Source of the DNA: Diorhabda sublineata
Lineage: Eukaryota > Arthropoda > Insecta > Coleoptera > Chrysomelidae
Reading direction: 5' to 3'
Length of the DNA stretch: 64,000 bases
Assembly (NCBI RefSeq): GCF_026230105.1
Contig: NC_079481.1
Coordinates: 32,712,489 to 32,776,488, forward strand
Part shown: piece after piece, positions 11,988 to 24,114 of the stretch
How the letters are laid out: the number at the start of each line of letters is the position of its first letter
Position numbering within the stretch: position 1 is the stretch's first letter
Notes under the pieces: generated by a model
Database searches by the model: none
What the model saw: only the letters and a program-made list of their open reading frames with translations
Told to the model about the DNA's origin: nothing
Program-made: the position numbers and the translations under genes

Positions 11988-12803
11988 TTTACTAGATTTG
12001 AATGTTTACACCTCTCATAAAAAAACTGCAATTCAAATATCACATTATATATGATTAGATAATAATATGTATAAATAAATCTATAAACATTGAATCATTT
12101 TCTAATTATTAACTTACTTTGTATATATATTCGGAGCAATCAAAATATGTTTTACAACTTGTAGGTTATGTAAAAGCCATTTGTATATTTGCCGAATTGC
12201 AATTGACAGTTTTAATATGTCAAAGCAGCTGTTAATTGATCATTTCTATGATTATGTTTATAACTTTAAATTGAAAAATTATATAAACATTTAATTATTT
12301 CGAAAGAATTTCTAAAAATTGAAAATCCTCTGTAGTATATTATTGGTCTATAGACGCAATCTAAAACCAGTCGAACTTTTTTGATAATAGTCCATAAATT
12401 TGTAATTCAATATTTGGCAAATTGAGCTTTTAATAAATAAAAGTGATTCGCTATTTAAAAAAGTCTCTGTCGCATTCTACGCCACTTGATAAACGCATAT
12501 TTTCAAGATCGGGGAACGCATAACTTTTATCTTAACGAGCGCGTCTAAAAGCTTGTTTGTGTTGGTAGAACTGCAGCAACAATTTCAATGTCACCTGTCA
12601 TTTATTGATAATTTGTCAACATTGAAATGAAAGTAGAAAAACATTAATTCTACACATTGCATTCAAAGCAAAAGGTTCTTTTCATTGTAAATTTCATGAT
12701 ATAACATTTTTTGTGAAAATTCCATTTGAAAGATGAGGTAAGTACATCCGATCATCTACTGACTTTCTTTTCTTAGATTGAAACATATTCTAGTGGTCCG
12801 CGT
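11988..12803. promoter_or_regulatory. divergent promoter region of SLC25A46 and MCRIP, with a 39-nt 5' UTR intron
   Basis: The interval separates two divergent start codons. On the plus strand, a canonical donor (gag/gtaagt) at 12738 and acceptor (ttttcttag) at 12776 bound a 39-nt candidate intron with a ctgac branch-like motif. It lies in the MCRIP leader, because the reading frame upstream of it has no ATG before a stop. I see no clear TATA box for either gene. Confidence 0.45.
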
Positions 12804-13082
12804 ATGGGAATGCAACAATTAAATGGAAATACTCGTAGACCTCCACAGGTCAATCGTTTGAACTCCAATGATAGAAATGCCCATACACAACACGAAGAAC
12901 TTATAAGATATATTCACGATTCTTGGAGTAAAATTGAAATGGACCGAAGTTCTACACCTACCATGTATTATCAAGATGAAACCAATCAACGTTTAAAAGA
13001 CTTTCAGCCTTTCGATTTAGAGGGATATTGGGGTAGGAGAAAGCTTCAAAATATGAATACTAATAAGCATCAACAATCATAG
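12804..13082 (+). CDS. Mcrip: MCRIP/FAM195-family small protein
   Basis: A 92-residue frame, typical of this short family. The conserved core is present: HEELIRYIHDSWSKIE (about residues 29-44) and, near the C-terminus, LKDFQPFDLEGYWGRR, matching the family's HEEnvRF-x-W and NFxPFDLEeWWgxR pattern. Vertebrate members are ERK-regulated partners of the CtBP corepressor and also localise to stress granules; the fly role is inferred from homology. A second in-frame ATG lies two codons later (12810). The frame is open upstream into the leader but has no other ATG. An ATTAAA at 13501-13506 is a candidate poly(A) signal, giving a 3' UTR of about 420 nt. The gene is tail-to-tail with PIG-V. Confidence 0.85.
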   Translation: MGMQQLNGNTRRPPQVNRLNSNDRNAHTQHEELIRYIHDSWSKIEMDRSSTPTMYYQDETNQRLKDFQPFDLEGYWGRRKLQNMNTNKHQQS

Positions 13083-13698
13083 CATTTTTATTTTGGTGTT
13101 TTTAGTGCTCGTGTGATTAATACTATTGTTTAGTAAAAAATGTCCCTTTTTTGAAATTAATTCAGTGTATTTTGTGAGCTACATGCTGAAAAATTGTAAA
13201 GAAAACCACATTTTGTATTTAAGAAGGCTGCTAAATGTGTTTTTAAACTATAGTTTGTAAGTACTCTGCAGTTTAAGTATAAATAGGGCATTGTAAGTAA
13301 GCTAACGGTAGATATGCACTTTATATCTTTATTTTTGATTATTTTATTATTCTATTCTATCTATAGATTAGATAACTTCTGTAGATTTTCAATTTTTGAC
13401 TAGACTTTACATTGTATGTTCATTCTTTTATGAGTTTACAAAAGTTTATATAAAACTAATCAGTTCACAAAAGCAATAATCATTTTGTGAAGTTTACATA
13501 ATTAAATACAGTATTTTGTATCTATATTTGGTTTTATTTTCCATTTATTGATCTGTTTAAATATTTGAATAGGGCAAATACTATCTATGATTTTTTTTAT
13601 AAAGATGAAATTATAAAATACTTACCCTTAAATAATTATTTATTCATTTTATCTTAAAATGATACTAAATAGAGAAATTCGTTTGAACAAAATATCAT

Positions 13699-13704
13699 TT
13701 TATT
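13699..13704 (-). promoter_or_regulatory. AATAAA poly(A) signal overlapping the PIG-V stop codon
   Basis: On the minus strand the last codons run ACA TAA TAA AAT, so AATAAA at 13704-13699 shares bases with the TAA stop (13705-13703). If used, the 3' UTR would be only about 15-30 nt. A second AATAAA near 13636 is the alternative. Confidence 0.5.
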
Positions 13705-15097
13705 ATGTCCAAGGTAGAAAATTACAAAACATAACAGTACCTATAAAAAAATAACAGTCGAAAAATAGTTTTATAAATCTTTTTCTGCCGTTTATCCAAT
13801 AGAAAGCACAATACCAATAAAATAAAGGTGATGCAGAACAAATCATTCTTGTAAATACCTGTACATGTATGAAGAGAAGGCAGAATACTGATAAAAATAA
13901 AGCATGTATCACAAATACATTTAAACTAAAATTAAAAAACCTATTTGCACAATTTGTTCTATTGTTCACATCAACTTCTTTTAGATTAAATAAGTTAGAA
14001 AAATTGCTAATATTAATTTTAATATGTCTGATTGAATTATGAATAACGATATACAAAGATGGAAAAGCTAATAAAAAATTTGGTATTTGTTTCAACTGGT
14101 AATATTGTAAAAATCCTACATTCCAATAATGATCTTGTACATACGAATAAGCTAAAGGAATTTTGGAATAACACCATGTCTGATTGAATATTTTGAATTG
14201 TCCGGGCAAAACCAAATTATTTTCAGATGCATAAAGGATGATTTCTTCAGGTAAGTCTAATTCAAAATCACGACAAAATTTTTGAAAACAATAAATTTGG
14301 TACAATGCAAAAGGGAGTACACATACTAAAATTGATATAGAGAAAATACAAATAAACTTTAAAATATACATAAACCTATTAACTGAATTTTTGGGAAAAT
14401 AAGTAAGAAATATACAGGTAATTGTATAAATCAAAAAACCTATATTTAATAATCCGTTTGATCTCACTATTGTACTTAAGCTGATAAAAAATAGTGCACT
14501 TGTATCATTATAATGGAAGTTACTGTTTGATTTAGAATATTTCTGAAGTAATATAGTACATCTATAAATTGTTTCTAAAGTTAAGTAGCAAAAAAAAGAT
14601 TCACTATAAGGAGCACTGAAAAATATTGAGGCCGGATTAAATATGAACAGGATTGTAGTCTTATACGCAATATCTTCATTAAAATAAACTTTAGTGAGCT
14701 TATATAACAATTTCACTGATAAACATAAAAACATGATATTTAATAAAGTGAAAGTTATAATTAAAGACGTATCTATTGTTGCACCATAAAACAAGAGCTC
14801 ACATATATTTACAATCGTCCTAGATAAGTAGGGATAAAGCGGAAAAAAGGCTAACGTATTTTCGTACGTATATCCATATTTTGCAATGTGCATGAAGTAT
14901 TCAGCGTCCCATCTGATAAATCCTTTTAATATGTAATTTACCGACAAGAAAACATACGTTTCATTATGTTGTGGTGATCTCAGGTACTGGAATACTCTGG
15001 CATCATGATCTGGAATTATTAGATTGCTAAGGAATTGCAGAAATATTATGAATAATCTGCTAAATATTGCAAGACGAGTTAACTTATTTTCATTCAT
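13703..15097 (-). CDS. PIGV: GPI mannosyltransferase 2 (PIG-V family)
   Basis: An intact frame of 464 residues, near the usual PIG-V length. This ER multi-pass enzyme adds the second mannose to the GPI-anchor precursor from dolichol-phosphate-mannose. Features seen: a hydrophobic N-terminal segment (about 9-28); the conserved lumenal acidic motif RWDAEYFMHIAKYGY (about 62-76), with the Asp expected to be catalytic; FFPLYP (84-89); FNPASIFFSAPYSESFF (153-169); RSNG (212-215); and WNVGFLQYYQLKQIPNFLLA near residue 330. Multiple hydrophobic spans continue to the C-terminus. The start at 15097 is the first ATG of the frame and gives a normal N-terminus. No frameshift or missing key residue was noticed. 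Confidence 0.92.
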   Translation of the reverse strand: MNENKLTRLAIFSRLFIIFLQFLSNLIIPDHDARVFQYLRSPQHNETYVFLSVNYILKGFIRWDAEYFMHIAKYGYTYENTLAFFPLYPYLSRTIVNICELLFYGATIDTSLIITFTLLNIMFLCLSVKLLYKLTKVYFNEDIAYKTTILFIFNPASIFFSAPYSESFFCYLTLETIYRCTILLQKYSKSNSNFHYNDTSALFFISLSTIVRSNGLLNIGFLIYTITCIFLTYFPKNSVNRFMYILKFICIFSISILVCVLPFALYQIYCFQKFCRDFELDLPEEIILYASENNLVLPGQFKIFNQTWCYSKIPLAYSYVQDHYWNVGFLQYYQLKQIPNFLLAFPSLYIVIHNSIRHIKINISNFSNLFNLKEVDVNNRTNCANRFFNFSLNVFVIHALFLSVFCLLFIHVQVFTRMICSASPLFYWYCAFYWINGRKRFIKLFFDCYFFIGTVMFCNFLPWT

Positions 15098-16936
15098 AAC
15101 ACGTTATATGATAAACATATTTAGTAGTTCAAAAATATCTTTTGACTTAAAATGACAAATGACGGTTACTTTGGTATACTAAATGCAGGAATAGGATCCA
15201 CCAATATTATTTTGTAGTTCTATGGTATATAATTCTATGCTAGTTTTACGATGTTACCCGAACGTAGCACTGTAAGGAATAAGAAATAATTTAAGCAATT
15301 TTTCGCGAACGCAATGTTTTAGCTGGTTCGTTTCGTCATAATAGAACAATCGATTCTTTTTCGAAGTATGATTTATACAGGGTAGGTAATAAAACACGAA
15401 GTTTCTAATGTTATTCTTTTTATTGTTTTTATGGCTATAGACCGCTTTCACTCACATACTGTTTATATAAAAAGTAGCAGTTAGCAAAAAAAAGAAAAGA
15501 AATATTTATAATGATGCCAAACAGTATGGACTGAAAAAGTTCATAAAATCACAAAACACAGACGTACTAAGCGTCCCAAATAAAAATATTTTCATGGTCT
15601 ACCAATCAAATAAAAATGAATAAATAAAATTTTTGATCAAAATAAATGTTGTAGAGAAAGTTTGGTATAATTGTACTAATTAGACGTGAAAACAATTTTT
15701 TTGGGACATTAGGTACGTCGATTGCTAATAAGGCATCTCAATCGTTCTCTTAAACATTTAGGCAAATCTAAAAGCACGACATTCCTTTTTTGATCAGCCT
15801 TTTGCAAACGGCCGAAACGAAAAAAAAAAAATAGAAATAGTCAACAAAATAAATGTTTAACATTCGAATAACAAATAATAGCGAATTTGTCACGAAACAA
15901 TCTATACAGGTAGTTAAGTAACAACACTCGGTATTATATCTAGACACATTTGAATTTTTTTCTTCCATCTTTTGCATCTACTATTGCCATTTTGTCATAT
16001 GTTATAAGGTTTCTACTTAACGTATGTGTGTACTAGGCTTTAGTTTTTTTGTATTCTCCTCATCGAATAATAATAATAAAAAAAACATTTCAAATTTGTC
16101 TAGAACCAAGTGGCGATTAAGTATATATACAAATTAGGTTCTAAGCATATCTACAATAAAATAAATTACCAGTTTATACATTGAACGTAACGAGATATAA
16201 AACGAGAGAAAATCGATTTTTCATTCGATTATAATATGATTGTTTCGTTTTTATCCCGGAACGTTCTGTAAACTTATTTTGTCCGTTAATGGCACAATAA
16301 GAGAGAGTATTCTACAATGTTTTTTTTTTTACGTGGCTACTTTGGTAAACTTATTCATATATCACAGTTTTTTTGGCGATGTACAAAAGATTTTTTTCTA
16401 CTACTAAAATTTTATTCATTTTAATTTTATTCTGTTAAATACTTGGCCTAAAATAATTATTAGGTTCATCAGTTTTGTAGTAGGCCTTGAAATTGACAGA
16501 AATACATTACAAGGTATTAGAAGACTGTCATTGTTCAAGTGTTACGTCATTTATTTTTATTATTATAGTCCAGTCTATAGAGGTAATTATGAAATTTCAA
16601 AAATTAAGGCAAAGCAAATTTATTTAGATAATTTTTTCTTTAATTTTAATAATCTCCTATAATAATTGTTTACCACTTTGAAGCCATTTTTTTAACGAGT
16701 ATTATGGACTAAAAGAAAAATAATATTTTTGCAGATACTCTTCAAATTTCGGCCCCCTTGTGCCCTAAAAGACAAATTAGTACATATGTAAAAGGTATGT
16801 ATAATGTTTCATTTCGAAACATTTTTTATTGTTTAAATAATGTTTTGATGTGTTCCCTTGGCCTAGTATAGAGCCGTCCTGGTCCCATGCCTCGCCAATT
16901 AAAAATATGGTTAGGCGATATCGACGACCAACTTAC
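15098..16936. other. intergenic, no gene supported
   Basis: AT-rich DNA upstream of PIG-V, holding its promoter somewhere near 15100-15250. A tatacagggt motif at about 15374 resembles a Tc1/mariner-type terminus, but no partner was found. No exon is recognised. Confidence 0.4.
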
Positions 16937-17054
16937 GTGGAATGTCAAATTCTGTAACCCATCGGAATTTCACATCATTGGAATAAGCAGTGTGGTTTTT
17001 TCCTTTTGTTTGTTTGTCTGAATACCAATTCGATTTTCCGACTATTAACCTCGT
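16937..17054 (-). other. possible orphan coding exon
   Basis: On the minus strand this 118-nt segment is bounded by a strong acceptor (tttctttgcag) and donor (cac/gtaagt). It is open in one frame encoding LIVGKSNWYSDKQTKGK and onward, a composition unlike the surrounding AT-rich DNA. The same frame runs 30 nt upstream through a second donor-like gtaagtaacg. I do not recognise the protein. It could be an exon of an unannotated gene, a gene relic or chance. Confidence 0.25.
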
Positions 17055-17282
17055 CTGCAAAGAAAAATAATCGACGTTACTTACAGTTAGGGATATAGGG
17101 GCGAGTGGGAATCGGGACAAAATATATTTGTTAGCCACCACCACCGTATCTTTTAGTCTACTCTAAAAGTACATCGAAACATTGCTCGTAGGTACATTGG
17201 GTAAGTTTAAAAAATATAACAGGACTAAAATTTAGCATTAGAATATTTTTTTTACTTGTATATTACCAAAATTGTCTATTAG

Positions 17283-17430
17283 ATTCTACATTTGAAATAT
17301 TGCTTTGCTTTCTGTCCATCAAGCACTTTCTTGAGGTCTGAGTTTAGGAAAAATTCACTGGGTTCTAAATCTGAGGAATACGGTAGATGCGGAAACAATT
17401 CAAAGCCGATTTCATGCAATGGTGTCAACG
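17283..17430 (-). pseudogene. mariner transposase fragment (third catalytic Asp region)
   Basis: The minus strand reads LHEIGFELFPHLPYSSDLEP followed by SEFFLNSDLKKVLDGQK. This is the conserved mariner stretch containing the third catalytic Asp (here in SSDL) and the following FLF-DLK motif. Upstream sequence on the same strand falls out of frame within about 100 bp. Only this short piece survives and there are no visible terminal repeats. Confidence 0.8.
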
Positions 17431-17518
17431 TTTTTATTTATTTGTGACACAAAACTTTTTCATTTCTTCAAATAGAGTCGTTTTCCTTTTGAAGCTGTTC
17501 GATAAATATTTTCTAGTC

Positions 17519-17870
17519 CTTCACTGGTTAATATGAGGCTCGAAGGACCAGACAATATTATTTTAAATCAAGGACAAGTAGAAGATAGTAAGAAGGGTGT
17601 TTGAATTGAATAGATAAATAAATCGAACTACAAGAATAAAAATAGCCTCGTTTTGTAGGATTCTAAGTATCTTAGAGGCATATAATCAGATGTAGATAAT
17701 ATTATTTCATGTATAAATGCAGAACAAAGCCAAAACGACTCTCCAAATAATTTAATCTACTACTGGAGTCGTTGGTGATTTTACATCAACACTTACAATC
17801 GCATTATCTGGTCCTTCGAGCCTTCCACTGGTTAATATGAGGCTCGAAGGACCAGATAGTGTAATTTCAA
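17519..17870. repeat. diverged isolated copy of the 324-bp hairpin repeat
   Basis: It contains two hairpin-type junctions (ctcgaaggaccaga near 17535; tctggtccttcgag near 17808, followed by ctcgaaggaccaga) about 300 bp apart. Their internal sequence matches the main array in blocks (ataaatgcagaac, aacgactc, gttggtgat) but is clearly more diverged. It sits about 1.2 kb left of the homogeneous array and is the best candidate for an older, unamplified relative. Confidence 0.8.
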
Positions 17871-19027
17871 GTCAAACACAAGTTTAGAGGAATAAGAAGA
17901 AGGTTTAGATGAATAAATCAAGTAAGGTATTATGTATGATTTCCATAATTAACATTTTTTTTATTAATTAATAATCAAAAATGGTTCAAATCAGAGGTAT
18001 GGTGGAGCCTTTTTGGATCCTGGTCGCTAATCTGTCCTGTATTAAGTTATAAGCTTTTTAGAAATATTTTATAATAAATATAATTAATAAAATTATTTCT
18101 CATCTAGTAAAAATCCTGTAGCTGTTGAAAAAAAAATTTGTTTTTGATTTTATTCCTAAGCGTCCCACTTGCATTATATTTATTTTGAATGAAACCTCGG
18201 CCAAGTATTTGTTTGACGTTCGTCTAGTATTTTCGCTAGAAATGAATCTTCGTATGATTAACCAATTTTTAGGATTAACTTTGTGGATTTTGTTTGTTTT
18301 CTGAATATTGGATTGGCGTAAAGCCAACGGTGTAATGTTGGCCAGCGCCACCGTGTTACCTATTATTTGGCAAATGGCTTTTAAACAATTATTCACTAGC
18401 GACGTTGCCAGCTTTCGTATCAAATTGAAAGATCCTTCGAAACGAATAACAAAATAAAACATCCATCGATGATGTTTTCGAAAATAGAAATAGAAACAAA
18501 AATTTATTGTCAGCATCATCATTTTTTTTTTGTTGTTGTAGCTAGAAGGCTATTGAGTGAATGTCCAAACTAGAGTTGAACTAGAAACAAACTCTAGAGA
18601 GACCAACTAACAGAAACCAAATAACCCCACAGCCTTCCGCGGTATATCAGTTAATAAAGAAGAAGAAAAATCTACCAAAGAGAAGCAACATCATCTTATT
18701 TTGGACTAGAGTCCTACTATGACCTCATGAGGTGTCATATCAACAACAAAATGAACGTATAGGTGAAGAATTAGATGAAGTTTCACTGGAAAAACACTTC
18801 ACGCTTAAAACAATTCATAACCATATCAGTAAGATGTCCAGAAATAGTATAAACTGGTGGTTAGTCTTCTGATTGGTAAAATAAAACCTTAGGGCGACAA
18901 AGACGCGCACAGGAAGACAGCTACAGATGCCCTGTTCATTTCAGTAGAAGCATCAAGTATCTTGAAGGAGTAGTGCTAAAAAAATAATTATATCAGTTAA
19001 GAAACATCAGTCTTTCGACAGGTCAAA
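17871..19027. other. spacer between the diverged repeat and the 324-bp array; unrecognised frame at 18100-18522
   Basis: A 140-codon minus-strand frame (18100-18522) is present but low in complexity, with no motif I recognise. The plus strand also has a stretch reading MNLRMINQFLGLTLWILFVF before a stop. Neither has splice or promoter support. Otherwise there is nothing recognised. Confidence 0.35.
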
Positions 19028-22000
19028 TACCACCTTAATAATCACATTATCTGGTCCTTCGAGCCGTCCACTGGTTAAAATGAGGCTCGAAGGACCAGAT
19101 AGTGTGAATGTAAGTCAAGGACAAGTATAAGATAGTTAGAAGACGGTTTAAACTAAATAAATGAATAAATAAAGTAGACATCGAACTATGAAAAGAAAAA
19201 TAAGCTCCTTTGAGCGAATTCTATGTATTTTAAAGGGGGAATAATTAGATGCAAATAATATTTTTTCATAAATAAATGCAGAACTAAACTGAAACGACTC
19301 CCCGAACAATCTAATCAACTATTGGAACCGTTGGTGATATTCAAACACAACATCAATACTCAAAATCACATTATCTGGTCCTTCGAGTCGGCCACTGGTT
19401 AAAATGAGGCTCGAAGGACCAGATAATGTCAATATAAGTCAAGGACAAGTATAAGATAGTAAGAAGACGGTTTAAACTAAATAAATGAATAAATAAAGTA
19501 GAAATTGAACTATGAAAAGAAAAATAAGCACCTTTGAGTGAATTCTATGTATTTTAGAGGTGGAATAATTAGATGCAAATAATATTTTTTCATAAATAAA
19601 TGCAGAACTAAACTGAAACGACTCCCCGAACAATCTAATCAACTATTGAAACCCTTGGTGATATTCAAACACAACATCAATACTCAAAATCACATTATCT
19701 GGTCCTTCGAGTCGGCCACTGGTTAAAATGAGGCTCGAAGGACCAGATAATGTGAATATAAGTCAAGGACAAGTATAAGATAGTTAGAAGACGGTTTAAA
19801 CTAAATAAATGAATAAATAAAGTAGACATCGAACTATGAAAAGAAAAATAAGCACCTTTGAGTGAATTCTATGTATTTTAGAGGTGGAATAATTAGATGC
19901 AAATAATATTTTTTCATAAATAAATGCAGAACTAAACTGAAACGACTCCCCGAACAATCTAATCAACTATTGGAACCGTTGGTGATATTCAAACACAACA
20001 TCAATACTCAAAATCACATTATCTGGTCCTTCGAGTCGGCCACTGGTTAAAATGAGGCTCGAAGGACCAGATAATGTCAATATAAGTCAAGGACAAGTAT
20101 AAGATAGTAAGAAGACGGTTTAAACTAAATAAATGAATAAATAAAGTAGACATCGAACTATGAAAAGAAAAATAAGCACCTTTGAGTGAATTCTATGTAT
20201 TTTAGAGGTGGAATAATTAGATGCAAATAATATTATTTCATAAATAAATGCAGAACTAAACTGAAACGACTCCCCGAACAATCTAATCAACTATTGAAAC
20301 CGTTGGTGATATTCAAACACAACATCAATACTCAAAATCACACTATCTGGTCCTTCGAGCCGTCCAGTAGTTAAAATGAGGCTCGAAGGACCAGATAATG
20401 TGAATATAAGTCAAGGACAAGTATAAGATAGTAAGAAGACGGTTTAAACTAAATAAATGAATAAATAAAGTAGACATCGAACTATGAAAAGAAAAATAAG
20501 CACCTTTGAGTGAATTCTATGTATTTTAGAGGTGGAATAATTAGATGCAAATAATATTTTTTCATAAATAAATGCAGAACTAAACTGAAACGACTCCCCG
20601 AACAATCTAATCAACTATTGGAACCGTTGGTGATATTCAAACACAACATCAATACTCAAAATCACATTATCTGGTCCTTCGAGTCGGCCACTGGTTAAAA
20701 TGAGGCTCGAAGGACCAGATAATGTCAATATAAGTCAAGGACAAGTATAAGATAGTAAGAAGACGGTTTAAACTAAATAAATGAATAAATAAAGTAGACA
20801 TCGAACTATGAAAAGAAAAATAAGCTCCTTTGAGCGAATTCTATGTATTTTAAAGGGGGAATAATTAGATGCAAATAATATTTTTTCATAAATAAATGCA
20901 GAACTAAACTGAAACGACTCCCCGAACAATTTAATCAACTATTGGAACCGTTGGTGATATTCAAACACAACATCAATACTCAAAATCACATTATCTGGTC
21001 CTTCGAGCCGTCCAGTAGTTAAAATGAGGCTCGAAGGACCAGATAATGTGAATATAAGTCAAGGACAAGTATAAGATAGTAAGAAGACGGTTTAAACTAA
21101 ATAAATGAATAAATAAAGTAGACATCGAACTATGAAAAGAAAAATAAGCTCCTTTGAGCGAATTCTATGTATTTTAAAGGGGGAATAATTAGATGCAAAT
21201 AATATTTTTTCATAAATAAATGCAGAACTAAACTGAAACGACTCCCCGAACAATCTAATCAACTATTGGAACCGTTGGTGATATTCAAACACAACATCAA
21301 TACTCAAAATCACATTATCTGGTCCTTCGAGTCGGCCACTGGTTAAAATGAGGCTCGAAGGACCAGATAATGTGAATATAAGTCAAGGACAAGTATAAGA
21401 TAGTAAGAAGACGGTTTAAACTAAATAAATGAATAAATAAAGTAGACATCGAACTATGAAAAGAAAAATAAGCACCTTTGAGTGAATTCTATGTATTTTA
21501 GAGGTGGAATAATTAGATGCAAATAATATTATTTCATAAATAAATGCAGAACTAAACTGAAACGACTCCCCGAACAATCTAATCAACTATTGGAACCGTT
21601 GGTGATATTCAAACACAACATCAATACTCAAAATCACACTATCTGGTCCTTCGAGCCGTCCATTGGTTAAAATGAGGCTCGAAGGACCAGATAGTGTGAA
21701 TATAAGTCAAGGACAAGTACAAGATAGTAGGAAGACGGTTTAAACTAAATAAATGAATAAATAAAGTAGAAATTGAACTATGAAAAGAAAAATAAGCACC
21801 TTTGAGTGAATTCTATGTATTTTAGAGGTGGAATAATTAGATGCAAATAATATTTTATCATAAATAAATGCAGAACTAAACTGAAACGACTCCCCGAACA
21901 ATCTAATCAACTATTGGAACCGTTGGTGATATTCAAACACAACATCAATACTCAAAATCACATTATCTGGTCCTTCGAGTCGGCCACTGGTTAAAATGAG

Positions 22001-23998
22001 GCTCGAAGGACCAGATAATGTGAATATAAGTCAAGGACAAGTACAAGATAGTAAGAAGACGGTTTAAACTAAATAAATGAATAAATAAAGTAGACATCGA
22101 ACTATGAAAAGAAAAATAAGCACCTTTGAGTGAATTCTATGTATTTTAGAGGTGGAATAATTAGATGCAAATAATATTTTATCATAAATAAATGCAGAAC
22201 TAAACTGAAACGACTCCCCGAACAATCTAATCAACTATTGGAACCGTTGGTGATATTCAAACACAACATCAATACTCAAAATCACATTATCTGGTCCTTC
22301 GAGTCGGCCACTGGTTAAAATGAGGCTCGAAGGACCAGATAATGTGAATATAAGTCAAGGACAAGTACAAGATAGTAAGAAGACGGTTTAAACTAAATAA
22401 ATGAATAAATAAAGTAGACATCGAACTATGAAAAGAAAAATAAGCACCTTTGAGTGAATTCTATGTATTTTAGAGGTGGAATAATTAGATGCAAATAATA
22501 TTTTATCATAAATAAATGCAGAACTAAACTGAAACGACTCCCCGAACAATCTAATCAACTATTGGAACCGTTGGTGATATTCAAACACAACATCAATACT
22601 CAAAATCACATTATCTGGTCCTTCGAGTCGGCCACTGGTTAAAATGAGGCTCGAAGGACCAGATAATGTGAATATAAGTCAAGGACAAGTACAAGATAGT
22701 AGGAAGACGGTTTAAACTAAATAAATGAATAAATAAAGTAGACATCGAACTATGAAAAGAAAAATAAGCTCCTTTGAGCGAATTCTATGTATTTTAAAGG
22801 GGGAATAATTAGATGCAAATAATATTTTTTCATAAATAAATGCAGAACTAAACTGAAACGACTCCCCGAACAATCTAATCAACTATTGGAACCGTTGGTG
22901 ATATTCAAACACAACATCAATACTCAAAATCACATTACCTGGTCCTTCGAGCCGTCCAGTAGTTAAAATGAGGCTCGAAGGACCAGATAATGTGAATATA
23001 AGTCAAGGACAAGTATAAGATAGTAAGAAGACGGTTTAAACTAAATAAATGAATAAATAAAGTAGACATCGAACTATGAAAAGAAAAATAAGCTCCTTTG
23101 AGCGAATTCTATGTATTTTAAAGGGGGAATAATTAGATGCAAATAATATTTTTTCATAAATAAATGCAGAACTAAACTGAAACGACTCCCCGAACAATCT
23201 AATCAACTATTGGAACCGTTGGTGATATTCAAACACAACATCAATACTCAAAATCACATTATCTGGTCCTTCGAGCCGTCCAGTAGTTAAAATGAGGCTC
23301 GAAGGACCAGATAATGTGAATATAAGTCAAGGACAAGTATAAGATAGTAAGAAGACGGTTTAAACTAAATAAATGAATAAATAAAGTAGACATCGAACTA
23401 TGAAAAGAAAAATAAGCACCTTTGAGTGAATTCTATGTATTTTAGAGGTGGAATAATTAGATGCAAATAATATTTTTTCATAAATAAATGCAGAACTAAA
23501 CTGAAACGACTCCCCGAACAATCTAATCAACTATTGAAACCGTTGGTGATATTCAAACACAACATCAATACTCAAAATCACACTATCTGGTCCTTCGAGC
23601 CGTCCAGTAGTTAAAATGAGGCTCGAAGGACCAGATAATGTGAATATAAGTCAAGGACAAGTATAAGATAGTAAGAAGACGGTTTAAACTAAATAAATGA
23701 ATAAATAAAGTAGACATCGAACTATGAAAAGAAAAATAAGCACCTTTGAGTGAATTCTATGTATTTTAGAGGTGGAATAATTAGATGCAAATAATATTTT
23801 TTCATAAATAAATGCAGAACTAAACTGAAACGACTCCCCGAACAATCTAATCAACTATTGGAACCGTTGGTGATATTCAAACACAACATCAATACTCAAA
23901 ATCACATTATCTGGTCCTTCGAGCCGTCCACTGGTTAAAATGAGGCTCGAAGGACCAGATAGTGTGAATGTAAGTCAAGGACAAGTACAAGATAGTGA
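19028..23998. repeat. 324-bp satellite array with a conserved hairpin, about 15-16 copies
   Basis: The motif tctggtccttcgag recurs exactly every 324 bp from 19050 to 23910, 16 occurrences in all. In each copy it is followed about 20 bp later by its inverse, ctcgaaggaccaga, forming a near-perfect hairpin. In the copy at 21642 the arms extend to 23 bp (cacactatctggtccttcga and onward). Viewed the other way, each ~300-bp segment has inverted termini and a ~20-bp spacer (actggttaaaatga), like a tandemly amplified MITE. The plus strand of every unit also carries AATAAA motifs (ataaatgaataaataaag). The array ends about 115 bp beyond the MRTF stop codon. Confidence 0.97.
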
Positions 23999-24114
23999 GT
24001 TTAGACTAAATAGACGATTAAATTGAATAAAAATCGAAGAAAAAGTATAAAAATAATTGTAATTTACCTAAACACTGCGTCGACAGTCACACACACGACC
24101 AATCCATCGGTCAA

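Noticed and set aside
18100..18522. 140-codon minus-strand frame as a gene
   Set aside because: Low-complexity composition, no recognised domain, no promoter or splice evidence; kept only as a note in the spacer entry.
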